Source: SMXQ01 sp033720855 (GTDB taxonomy: Bacteria; Pseudomonadota; Alphaproteobacteria; SMXQ01). Taken from it: a stretch of DNA of 37,013 nt. Below are positions 1 to 6,797 of the stretch, piece by piece; position 1 is the first letter of the stretch; each line of letters starts with the position of its first letter. The DNA is taken from NCBI GenBank assembly GCA_033720855.1, contig JAWWBR010000021.1, positions 1 to 37,013 of the forward strand, written 5' to 3'. The position numbers and the translations under genes were made by a program. Under the pieces are notes generated by a model that worked only from the letters and a program-made list of their open reading frames with translations, did not search any database and was not told the DNA's origin.

Positions 1-3
1 CAT
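1..3 (-). CDS. Start codon of a gene running off the left edge
   Basis: Positions 3 to 1 read ATG on the minus strand. Just upstream on that strand (about 8-19) lies the purine-rich stretch AGGGAAAGGAACC, a good Shine-Dalgarno candidate. The codon follows the DapA-like gene by 154 bases in the same direction, so a third gene of the catabolic unit probably begins here. Only the first codon lies in the window, so nothing can be said about its product. Confidence 0.4.
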
Positions 4-157
4 GACAGGTTCCTTTCCCTACGCACCATCGCCCCGCGCCGCCTTGCCCCACGCCCCAAGGCGCGGAGATGGTAGGCGAGGGCTTCCGCGCGATCGTCTT
101 GCGCCGAAGCCGTGGCACCCTCCAAGGGCGCCCCGTTGGGGGCGTCCGCCCCGTGCC

Positions 158-1108
158 CTACTCCGCCGCCACCGCTTTCGGCGTCAGCTCGGCAAGGTCG
201 TCAAGCACCTCGGTGATGCATGTTTCGTAATACTTAAGATGTTCCGAAGACATCTCCCTGGTGGTCCAACGCGGATATTCCTTCACCTCCAGGCCGCGGA
301 TGCGCAGGCCCTCGACGGTGGTCCGCCGGCCGTATTGGCGCAGCACGGCGGTCCTATCGCCATACTCGATGAGCAGCACCTGGATCTTGAGCGCGCGCTC
401 GTAGTCGCCCGCCCAGATCGCCTCGACCAGCGCGACGCCCGCCTCGGGAATGGTCACCGGCGCGCCCGACGCGATCGAGCCGTTGATCCCCACCAGCATG
501 CCCGGGATCATCTGGGTGATCGGCACGAAGACGACGAAATCCTCGCCCATGGCCCGCAGATAGGTCTTGGCCTGGCCCAGGCTGCCGTCGGCAAGCTTGG
601 AGCCGAACACGTTGGGGATCGCCTCCTTGAGCTTCTTCATCATCGCCGGCGGCGTGGGGTAGCCGGAATATTGCGGATTGTTGTAGAGCAACATCGGCAG
701 CCCGGCCGCCGCATCGACCTGCTTGTGCTGCTCGATCAGCTCCCATTCGCTGCGGTCCGAATAGTAATAGGGCCCGACAAGGCCGATGGCGTCGCTGCCG
801 ATCTCCTTGGCGTGGGATGCAAGCTCGATGCTGGTATAGGGATCCACGGCGCCGACCTGCAGGATGATGGGCACCCGCTTGTCGACCCGCTTCACCACGG
901 TTTCGGCGACGGCCTTGCGCTGCTCTATGGTGGTCGCCGCGCCCTGGCCCTGGGAGCCCAGCACGAAGAACCCGTGCACCCCGGCGTTGAGGTAGAAATC
1001 GACCAACTGTTCCATCATCGGCAGGTCGGGCTCGCCCTTGCCGTCGAAGACGCAAGGAATGGGCGCCAGATTGCCCTTGTATATGTCTTTCGCTTTTTGG
1101 TCCGTCAT
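158..1108 (-). CDS. DapA/NAL-superfamily pyruvate-dependent lyase or aldolase
   Basis: A 316-residue class I aldolase of the dihydrodipicolinate synthase/N-acetylneuraminate lyase family, expected to be a cytoplasmic TIM barrel that forms a Schiff base with pyruvate or a 2-oxoacid. Visible family features are the N-terminal GVHGFFVLGSQGQ strand-loop (the GTTGE-like substrate loop, here altered), the LLYNNP segment carrying the catalytic Tyr, and FGSKLADGS with the Schiff-base Lys. Length matches the family. The start is supported by AAAGGAAAC upstream of ATG. It lies 59 bases after the bicupin dioxygenase gene on the same strand, so the pair is probably co-transcribed. True DapA seems unlikely given the changed substrate loop and catabolic neighbours. 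Relatives with other substrates include hydratase-aldolases of aromatic catabolism (NahE type). The exact substrate is unknown. Confidence 0.85.
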   Translation of the reverse strand: MTDQKAKDIYKGNLAPIPCVFDGKGEPDLPMMEQLVDFYLNAGVHGFFVLGSQGQGAATTIEQRKAVAETVVKRVDKRVPIILQVGAVDPYTSIELASHAKEIGSDAIGLVGPYYYSDRSEWELIEQHKQVDAAAGLPMLLYNNPQYSGYPTPPAMMKKLKEAIPNVFGSKLADGSLGQAKTYLRAMGEDFVVFVPITQMIPGMLVGINGSIASGAPVTIPEAGVALVEAIWAGDYERALKIQVLLIEYGDRTAVLRQYGRRTTVEGLRIRGLEVKEYPRWTTREMSSEHLKYYETCITEVLDDLAELTPKAVAAE

Positions 1109-1167
1109 TGACGTTTCCTTTCACATTGGTCCGGGGCGCCGAAGGTTCGGCCTGCCGCGGCTTCTCT

Positions 1168-2259
1168 TTACGCCTGTTCTTCCCGGTATAGTCCGAGGCT
1201 CTCGAGCACCGGCCGGTCGCTCACCGAGAACAGCACCGCCGGCTCCGTCTTCGAGGTGTTCCTGAAATTGTGCCACGATTTCGACGGAACGAAGAAACAG
1301 TCCTTTTCGCCCCAGGCCAATTCCTCACCGCCATCCTTGTCCGATCCGACCGTGGTGACGCCCTCCCCTTCGACCACGTGATAGATGGTGCAGCTGGAGT
1401 GATTGTGGGGCCGGGTCTCCTCGCCGGGCCGGAGCATCTGCGCGCGGCAGTTGATGGTCGGCATGGTCGGCCCGCCGGTCAGCGGGTTCTTGTAGTCGAG
1501 CAGGATGCCGTCGTAGGCGTCGCTGACATCGGCCTCGGCCAGCGCGTCCAGGGTCGCGCGGGTCTCGCGCCACTTGTAGGTATAGGGCACGAAGCGCGGG
1601 TCGAGCCGATCGGCCGGCGGGCGGGCCGCGCCGAAGCGCCGGCGGCAGTAGCCGTCGGGATAGACGATGGTCTGCGATGCGCCCTCGAAATAATTGGGAT
1701 TGTCCGCCGCGCCCTCGGAATAGAGCTCGCCATACATGGCATCGAGATACTTTGCGAGATGCACATCGAGCACGTCGAGCCAGACCACGTTGCTGTCGCT
1801 CGGGTTGTGGTGATCGTGCCAGGTCCAGTTGGGAGTCAGCACAAGGTCGCCCGGTTCCATCAGCATCTGCTCGCCGTCGACATTGGTGTAGCTGGTGCCG
1901 TCGCTTTCCACGATGAAGCGCAGCGCCGCCGCCGAATGGCGATGGCATTCGGCGTTTTCCCCCGGCCTGACCAGCTGGATCGACATCTGCAACGTGCGGG
2001 TGGTGGATTTCTGCGCCGTGATCGCCGGATTGACGAGCTGCACCGTCCGCCGGTTGGCGGCATCGCCGGCATGGCCGAGCTTGATCACCTCGCCCGATTC
2101 CATCAGGCATTCGTAGATCCGCTCCCAGGGCCAGACGAACGGGACCAGGCGCGCGGGCTGTTCCCGCGGCTGCCAGTGGCCGCCCAGGGAATATTCCGCC
2201 ATGCGCCGGTGCAGGGCCTCGACGCGCGGGTCCCCACTGCTGGCTTCAGCTTCGCTCAT
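1168..2259 (-). CDS. Gentisate 1,2-dioxygenase-like bicupin protein
   Basis: A 363-residue protein with two cupin domains, resembling gentisate 1,2-dioxygenase and 1-hydroxy-2-naphthoate dioxygenase. These are cytoplasmic Fe(II) enzymes that open the ring of a 2,5-dihydroxy- or 1-hydroxy-2-carboxy-arene. Cupin 1 (about residues 90-165) has ECHRHSAAALRFIVE and WTWHDHHNPSD. These carry the His ligands and the ALRF.VE signature of gentisate dioxygenases. Cupin 2 (about 255-345) has RPHNHSSCTIYHVVEG and KSWHNFRN, so both domains keep His motifs. A longer reading frame extends upstream, but ATG at 2259 is preceded by AGGGAGGACAGG and gives the family length. Followed by the DapA-like gene. An FAH hydrolase and GST genes nearby fit a gentisate-type route. 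The ring substrate is inferred, not shown. Confidence 0.85.
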   Translation of the reverse strand: MSEAEASSGDPRVEALHRRMAEYSLGGHWQPREQPARLVPFVWPWERIYECLMESGEVIKLGHAGDAANRRTVQLVNPAITAQKSTTRTLQMSIQLVRPGENAECHRHSAAALRFIVESDGTSYTNVDGEQMLMEPGDLVLTPNWTWHDHHNPSDSNVVWLDVLDVHLAKYLDAMYGELYSEGAADNPNYFEGASQTIVYPDGYCRRRFGAARPPADRLDPRFVPYTYKWRETRATLDALAEADVSDAYDGILLDYKNPLTGGPTMPTINCRAQMLRPGEETRPHNHSSCTIYHVVEGEGVTTVGSDKDGGEELAWGEKDCFFVPSKSWHNFRNTSKTEPAVLFSVSDRPVLESLGLYREEQA

Positions 2260-2574
2260 CCTGTCCTCCCTTTGCCTGTCCGCGCCGGTCCCCTTTCCCA
2301 TCAGTGGGTCGGGGCGATGCGGATGCATTCGGTTTTGCCGCGTGCGCATTCATCTTTTCAGGGATCATAATCCCATAAGGGCCCGGTGTCACAAGGGTCC
2401 TTAACGGGACCCGATAGGGTTCGGCCCGCCGCCGGCGCCGGCGGTCGGCTGAGACGAGAGCGGCGGCGCCGGGCCAGAAAGATGCGGAGGTCGGGGCGGA
2501 TTCGCTTTATCCTCTTTCCATGTAATGTCGGCCAAGATGCCGTTGCCGTCATGGGCAAGAGGGAGGGACCAAGA
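2260..2574. other. Divergent intergenic region with two palindromes
   Basis: This 315-base gap separates the minus-strand dioxygenase gene from the plus-strand TAXI-like gene and must hold both promoters. I see two short inverted repeats: GGGATCATAATCCC at 2361-2374 (5-base arms) and GGGTCC/GGACCC at 2395-2400 and 2407-2412. Either could be a regulator site. The first shares the CATAAT core with the paired palindrome upstream of the GST operon. No clear -35/-10 pair and no small gene were found. Confidence 0.4.
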
Positions 2575-3543
2575 ATGCCGAACGACGAAACGCCCCGCGA
2601 AATCGGCGCCGCCGCCATGCGCGCGCGCTTCATTCTCGAAGCCGCCGCGGGAATGGGCGCGCAGCCCGACGAACCCTACCGCGAACCGGAGGTGATCCTC
2701 GAGACCGACGGCGGCGGGCCGATGGTGCGCCTCTGCGCTTCCAGCACCCTCGACGGCATCACCCGGGTGATGGGGGGAGAAATGGACCTCGCCTTCCTCA
2801 ACCCGTCTTCGGCCCTGACGGTGGCCTATCGCGGGAAAGGGTCCTACTTCAGCGAACCCCAGCCGGTGCGCGCCGTCACCGTCCTGCCCTCGCGCGACCA
2901 GTGCCTGTTCGCGGTCCACGGCTCGACCGGCCTCGCCTCCATCGAGGACATCGGCCGCGCCAAATATCCCCTCAAGCTCGGCGTCAGGGGGCGCGAGGAA
3001 CACTGGCTCCACAACATGCTGGACGACATCTTCGCGGCCGCCGGCTTTTCCATAGCGGATCTCGTCGCCTGGGGCGGGGAGGTGCGCAAAACCGGCCATA
3101 TCCCGCGGCCCGGCACGCCCAAGTTCGCGGCCCTGGTCGAGGGCGAGCTCACGGCGCTGTTCGACGAAGGGGTCCACGGCTGGGCCGACGCGGTGACGCC
3201 GGCGGGCCTGACCGCGCTGAAGATCGAGGACGAGACCCTGGCCCGGCTCGAGGAGATGGGCTACCGCCGCGACCTCCTGGCCCGGGAGCGGTACCCCACC
3301 TTGCCCGAAGACGTGCCGACCCTGGACTTCTCGGGCTGGCCGGTGTTCGTCAGGGACGATGCCGACGACGACATGGTCCGCAGGGTCTGTGCCGGGCTCG
3401 AGGCGCGGCGCGAGACGATCCCCTGGGAGGGGACGGGGCCGCTGCCGCTCGACATCATGTGCAACGACACCCCGGAAGCGCCCCTCGGCGTGCCCCTCCA
3501 TCCGGCGGCGGAGGAGTTCTGGAAAGAGCAGGGATATCTGTAA
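2575..3543 (+). CDS. TAXI-family substrate-binding-like protein without signal peptide
   Basis: A 322-residue protein resembling TAXI (TRAP-associated extracytoplasmic) ligand-binding proteins. It has the two-lobe pattern: an early segment with ASSTLDGITRVMGGEMDLAFLNPS (residue blocks around 60-80), then AVTVLPSRDQCLFAV, and a central IEDIGRAKYPLKLGVRG before the hinge. Family members normally carry a Sec signal or lipobox and work with a TRAP permease. Here the N-terminus is charged and polar with no hydrophobic stretch, and no TRAP permease is in the window. ATG 2575 follows AGGGAGGG at good spacing; an upstream in-frame ATG (2551) adds only eight polar residues and no signal. It could be a cytoplasmic sensor, a binding protein, or an enzyme-like derivative. 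Divergent from the dioxygenase gene, which suggests shared control. Confidence 0.7.
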   Translation: MPNDETPREIGAAAMRARFILEAAAGMGAQPDEPYREPEVILETDGGGPMVRLCASSTLDGITRVMGGEMDLAFLNPSSALTVAYRGKGSYFSEPQPVRAVTVLPSRDQCLFAVHGSTGLASIEDIGRAKYPLKLGVRGREEHWLHNMLDDIFAAAGFSIADLVAWGGEVRKTGHIPRPGTPKFAALVEGELTALFDEGVHGWADAVTPAGLTALKIEDETLARLEEMGYRRDLLARERYPTLPEDVPTLDFSGWPVFVRDDADDDMVRRVCAGLEARRETIPWEGTGPLPLDIMCNDTPEAPLGVPLHPAAEEFWKEQGYL

Positions 3544-3601
3544 CCGGGTTCCGGTCGCCCCGGTCTCAACGATCGGGGGCCGGGCAGGAGGACGGGGAAA
3601 A

Positions 3602-3694
3602 TGGCGGAGGGAGAGGGATTCGAACCCTCGATACGGTTTGTTTCCGTATACCGGTTTAGCAAACCGGCGCCTTCAGCCGCTCGGCCACCCCTCC
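3602..3694 (-). tRNA. tRNA-Ser (anticodon GCU)
   Basis: On the minus strand a complete class II tRNA can be read from 3694 to 3602, about 93 nt. It has acceptor GGAGGGG pairing with TCCCTCC, the D-arm box TGGCCGAGCGGC, the anticodon stem-loop CCGGTTTGCTAAACCGG with anticodon GCU, a long variable arm (TACGGAAACAAACCGTA), and the T-arm GGGTTCGAATCCC. The 3' CCA is encoded. It reads AGC/AGU serine codons. Its 3' end faces the left-hand catabolic genes. Confidence 0.97.
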
Positions 3695-3839
3695 GTCAAT
3701 GAAATCAATGCCTTAAATTTCTTGCCGTTCTCCTAACCCGCACCGTCGGGGGCCCGCGGGCGGTCAGTGTTCTAAGGCCCTTCGGATCGCCCCGTCAACC
3801 CCCTGCGCGGCGCGCGGCCCTCCCGACCGCCGCCGCCCC

Positions 3840-4781
3840 TCAGGAGACCTTTTCCTCGGCGTATTTGCCGGTCAGCTGCGGCGTATGGTTCCCCTCGCCG
3901 CCGCTTTCCGCGTGCTCAAGCCGGGTGACGCGGCCCCAGCTGCGCTTGAGCTCGTCGCGCACATGGATGGTGAGGCGGCCGAGGCCGTCGATCTCGAGCT
4001 CCACGGTGTCGCCGTCCATGAACGGGTTGAGGCCGCGATGGTTGGTCCCGGTGGCGAGCACGTTCCCGGGCTCGAGGGTATGGACCGAGCTCACCCAGGA
4101 GATGCATTTGGGGATCTTGTGGGCCATGTCGTCGGTGTTGAAGTCCTGCATCAGGGTTCCGTTGTTCCAAAGCCGGACCTGAAGCTTGTGCGGATCCTCG
4201 ATCTCGTCCTTGGTGACGATATAGGGTCCCATGGGGGCGAAGGTTTCGCGCGACTTCGCCTGATAGAAGGTGTTTCCCGCCGGCGGCAGGCCGCGGGCGG
4301 AGCCGTCGATGAAATTGGTGTAGCCGAACACGTAATCCATGGCTTCGGCCTCGCTGACGTTGCGGGCGCGCTTGCCGATGACGATGGCGATCTCGGCCTC
4401 GCCCTCGAAGATGGTGGCCGGGACGTCGGGCAGCTCCATGGTGTCGCCGTCGCCGATGACGGCGCTGGAGGACTTCAGGAAGGCGTTGATGGGCGCCGGC
4501 TTGTCCCGGGTGCCGTCCTCCATGTAGTTGACCGCCATGCAATCGATGCTGCCGGGCCTGGGCAGCGGCGCGCGAATCCGCACGTCGGCCACGGGCACCC
4601 CGTCGTCGCCCGCGAGCGCCGCCTCGATCTTGCCGCGGTAGTCGTCGAAGCGCGCGATCAGGCCGTCGATCCTGCCTTGCGGTCCGCTATGAGGGATGTC
4701 GTCCGCGACCGAAGAGATATCGACGACGTTATCGCCCTTGAGGACGCCCAGTCGGAAATCATCGAAATGCAAAAGTTTCAT
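3840..4781 (-). CDS. Fumarylacetoacetate hydrolase (FAH)-family protein
   Basis: A 313-residue FAH-fold protein. Relatives hydrolyse C-C bonds in beta-diketo acids (fumarylpyruvate, fumarylacetoacetate, acylpyruvates) or isomerise/decarboxylate hydroxymuconates. The metal site is visible: the IFEGEAEIAIVIG stretch supplies the acidic ligands, and TNFIDGSARG the Asp. The FAH C-terminal half ends with LEPGNVLATGTNHRG and DGDTVELEIDGLG. The small N-terminal domain begins MKLLHFDDFRLG. ATG 4781 has GGGAAGGACC upstream and matches the family start; a longer frame upstream is low-complexity and unlikely. With a gentisate-dioxygenase-like gene and GSTs close by, fumarylpyruvate hydrolase is an attractive guess, but the gene lies apart from the dioxygenase, across the tRNA, and subfamily assignment is uncertain. 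Confidence 0.85.
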   Translation of the reverse strand: MKLLHFDDFRLGVLKGDNVVDISSVADDIPHSGPQGRIDGLIARFDDYRGKIEAALAGDDGVPVADVRIRAPLPRPGSIDCMAVNYMEDGTRDKPAPINAFLKSSSAVIGDGDTMELPDVPATIFEGEAEIAIVIGKRARNVSEAEAMDYVFGYTNFIDGSARGLPPAGNTFYQAKSRETFAPMGPYIVTKDEIEDPHKLQVRLWNNGTLMQDFNTDDMAHKIPKCISWVSSVHTLEPGNVLATGTNHRGLNPFMDGDTVELEIDGLGRLTIHVRDELKRSWGRVTRLEHAESGGEGNHTPQLTGKYAEEKVS

Positions 4782-5193
4782 GGTTTGATCGGTCCTTCCC
4801 TGTTTGGCACTGGGGCGATGCCGGAGCCGGGCCCGTTGCGCCCCGCCCACCAGCCTGCTGCGCGTTGCCCCGGCCGGTGTCGGAACGTTGTTGAGGGCCT
4901 GACGCGGCCCCCGGCACTGAGCCCGGGACCCTAGAATAGACCACCCCCATCGCTGTTGACCAGCGGCGGGGGCGTGGAGTTAAACGCTGCCGCCCGGCCA
5001 CCGGCGGCCGCGGGCCCGGTGCTTCGGCCCTGCCCTGCGGCTCGAGGGCGGGCATTCCCTATGCCCGCCGCCGGGGGCCGATGGCGTGCCCAAAGGGCGC
5101 ACCGAAAAGGGCATCAGATTGGAGGAATGTCTTGAAACGATGCGCCGAGCCAAACCGGGGCCCGGCCGACAAGCGACCGGCCCGCGTTCCGTC
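4782..5193. other. Non-coding gap upstream of the FAH gene
   Basis: This 412-base, very GC-rich stretch lies between the FAH gene start and the stop of the 132-residue protein gene, both on the minus strand. The frames crossing it are Arg/Pro-rich without any family resemblance. On the minus strand TATTCT around 4931-4936 could be a -10 element for the FAH gene, but no convincing -35 pairs with it. A GGCCG/CGGCC hairpin near 5165-5183 lies after the 132-residue protein gene and lacks a T tract. Nothing else is visible. Confidence 0.35.
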
Positions 5194-5592
5194 TCAGGTA
5201 TTGGCCCAGAGACGGTAGGCGTCCTTCATGTCGTTGAGGGCGATCTCGACCTGCTCCGCCGGGGCGTCGCCCCGGGACACGAGGTCGTTATAGCTGTTGC
5301 GCGCCTCGACGAAGGCCACCCAGAGATCGGCCTGGGACACCGCGCTCGTCGTGCGGCGGTCGTGCTCAACGCGCTCGCTCTTCTCGACATCGGCGAGCAC
5401 GGTCCTCAAGCGCTCCGCGACCTTATGGGCGCCGGAGGCATAGGCGTGATTGAAAGCGGCGAGGATCTTGTCGCTGAGACGGCGGTCGAACTCGGGTTTG
5501 CCGACGGTCTCGCCGCCGATCCGGGGGTGGACCACCGCCCCGGGCGGGCGGGCCGCCGCCTGGACCCCACCGTTGCCTTTGACTTGAACCAT
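5194..5592 (-). CDS. Conserved-looking small helical protein of unknown function
   Basis: A 132-residue protein I do not recognise by name. After a Gly/Pro/Ala-rich N-terminal tail of about 25 residues it becomes a charged, mostly helical sequence, with segments such as EFDRRLSDKILAAFNHAYA, VEKSERVEHDRRTTSA and QADLWVAFVEARN. It has no signal peptide and no membrane segment, so it is probably cytoplasmic. Coding status is supported by an excellent GAGGAGG ribosome site before ATG 5592 and by protein-like composition, unlike the Arg-rich antisense frames. It is divergent from the 72-residue protein across an AT-rich spacer, suggesting shared promoter control. No function is proposed. Confidence 0.7.
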   Translation of the reverse strand: MVQVKGNGGVQAAARPPGAVVHPRIGGETVGKPEFDRRLSDKILAAFNHAYASGAHKVAERLRTVLADVEKSERVEHDRRTTSAVSQADLWVAFVEARNSYNDLVSRGDAPAEQVEIALNDMKDAYRLWANT

Positions 5593-5787
5593 GTGTCCCC
5601 CTCCTCGCGCTTCAGGGGTTCGAGGTGCGGCAAGTATCGATCCGGTATCGTTAAATTAGCGTAAAATTTTATCGGTCAAAAAATATCTCTTAAGTCGTAT
5701 TTTTCCGTGGAATTTTTACCTCTTTTTAATTAGCTTAGATGGAATATACGGCCATCGGATTTCGGCGAACCAAATTGGGGACGGACG
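5593..5787. promoter_or_regulatory. AT-rich divergent promoter region with a CtrA-like box
   Basis: The 195-base spacer between two divergent small genes is strikingly AT-rich (5640-5745) in a GC-rich window. At 5651-5665 it contains TTAA, seven bases, then TAAA, one mismatch from the alphaproteobacterial CtrA consensus TTAA-N7-TTAA. Runs such as AAAATTTTAT and CTCTTTTTAATTAGC would suit promoter or nucleoid-protein binding. Exact -35/-10 boxes are not assigned. Confidence 0.35.
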
Positions 5788-6006
5788 ATGGCATTGTCGG
5801 GAAAATCGCTTGAAGCGCTGATGGACCTCGTGGAGATCAAACTGAGCTGCGTTGAGATCTTCGACCGCGAAGATGCCAGGGAAGTCAAGATCCTGGAGCG
5901 TTGCCGGGACGAGCTTCAAGCACTCAAGGGCAGCCCCAGTACGGCGAAAGTCATAGACATGCCCCGGAAACGACGCGTCGGACGCCCCCGCGCCCAAGCC
6001 GTCTAG
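5788..6006 (+). CDS. 72-residue protein with an AT-hook-like basic tail
   Basis: A small protein of unknown function. Residues 1-48 form a charged amphipathic helical region (LEALMDLVEIKLSCVEIFD, then EVKILERCRDELQAL). Residues 58-70 are strongly basic, PRKRRVGRPRAQA, with a GRP core like an AT-hook minor-groove-binding motif. ATG 5788 follows GGGGACGG. A perfect 12-base-pair terminator stem lies just after the stop, which supports real transcription. The tail suggests nucleic-acid binding but this is inference from a short motif. It is divergent from the 132-residue protein gene. Confidence 0.7.
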   Translation: MALSGKSLEALMDLVEIKLSCVEIFDREDAREVKILERCRDELQALKGSPSTAKVIDMPRKRRVGRPRAQAV

Positions 6007-6044
6007 CACAGATTTACCTTCCCGGTTGCAGCGCCGGGTTGTTC

Positions 6045-6091
6045 GAGGGGACCGCGCAACTCCCCCCCTGACCGCGGTCCCCTCAATTTTT
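6045..6091 (+). terminator. Rho-independent terminator after the 72-residue protein gene
   Basis: GAGGGGACCGCG at 6045-6056 and CGCGGTCCCCTC at 6073-6084 form a perfect 12-bp stem around a 16-base loop, followed by AATTTTT. It sits 38 bases past the stop at 6006 and faces the convergent end of the GST operon. Confidence 0.85.
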
Positions 6092-6151
6092 CCAGACAGA
6101 GGAACCATCGCCCGAGACAACCGCGGGCGCGGCGCGGACGGATGTTCCGGA

Positions 6152-6784
6152 TCAGCTGTCACCGCGGGGCGGCACGTCGTAGCCGCGCCGTGTCGCCGGC
6201 CGTTGGCCGACCCGCGCCAGCCAGTCGCGAAGCCGCGGCCAGGGCGCGATATCGATGCCGTGGGCCTGGTGCCGATCGACCCAGGTCCAATTGGCGATGT
6301 CGGCGATCGTATAACCGGTCCCGGCCAGGAAATCCCGATCGGCGAGGATGCCGTCGAGGATGCCATAGAGGCGGCCGAGTTCCTCGGCGTAGACCGCTAG
6401 ATTTTCGTGCCCTTCGCCCGCCGCCTTGCGACGCAGGAGGTAATGGACCTGCATCGCCGTATGGGTCACTTGCGAGGAGCCGAAGAACAGCCATTTCAGC
6501 GCCTCGACCCGGGCCGCCCCGCCCGCCGGCAGCAGCCCGCCCGACTTTTCCGCCAGGTAGAGCAGGATGGCGCCCGATTCGAAGACCGTCACCGGCCCGC
6601 CCTCGACATCGTCGTCGACGATGACGGGAATGCGCCCGTTGGGGTTCATCGCCAGGAAGGCGGGCGTCTTCTGTTCCTTCTTGGAGAGATCGACGGCGTG
6701 AACGGTGTAGGGCAGCCCCGTCTCCTCGAGGGCGATCGCCACCTTGCGCCCGTTGGGGGTGGCCCGGCTATGCAGGTGGATCAT
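6152..6784 (-). CDS. Nu-class-like glutathione S-transferase, paralogue 1
   Basis: A 210-residue cytoplasmic GST, last of six in the run. The thioredoxin-like N-domain starts MIHLHSRATPNGRKVAIALEE: the T-x-N-x-R-K motif replaces the Tyr/Ser of classical GSTs and is characteristic of the Nu class (E. coli YfcG/YghU). NPNGRIPVIVDDD supplies the cis-Pro, and VFESGAILLYLAEKSG the Glu-Ser pair that binds the glutathione gamma-Glu. The all-helical C-domain has YTIADIANWTWV, the N-capping box. YfcG and YghU are known for disulfide-bond reductase activity with two bound glutathiones. The substrate here is unknown. It shares KEQK, NPNGRIPV and the PPRGD/PPRDD tail with paralogue 2 and forms a sub-pair with it. 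Start lies 13 bases after paralogue 2. Confidence 0.9.
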   Translation of the reverse strand: MIHLHSRATPNGRKVAIALEETGLPYTVHAVDLSKKEQKTPAFLAMNPNGRIPVIVDDDVEGGPVTVFESGAILLYLAEKSGGLLPAGGAARVEALKWLFFGSSQVTHTAMQVHYLLRRKAAGEGHENLAVYAEELGRLYGILDGILADRDFLAGTGYTIADIANWTWVDRHQAHGIDIAPWPRLRDWLARVGQRPATRRGYDVPPRGDS

Positions 6785-6797
6785 GCGCCCCTCCTCC

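Noticed and set aside
124..160. Hairpin GGGCGCCCC...GGGGGCGTCC near the left edge as a terminator
   Set aside because: It has a mismatch and no T tract on either strand, and a start codon with a ribosome site lies downstream, so termination there is unconvincing.
158..1108. Assignment of the DapA-like gene as true dihydrodipicolinate synthase
   Set aside because: The substrate loop is changed and the gene sits in a catabolic unit, so only the superfamily is supported.
2..1111. A long plus-strand frame opposite the DapA-like gene
   Set aside because: Antisense shadow with His/Asp/Gly/Leu-rich composition typical of reversed GC-rich coding DNA.
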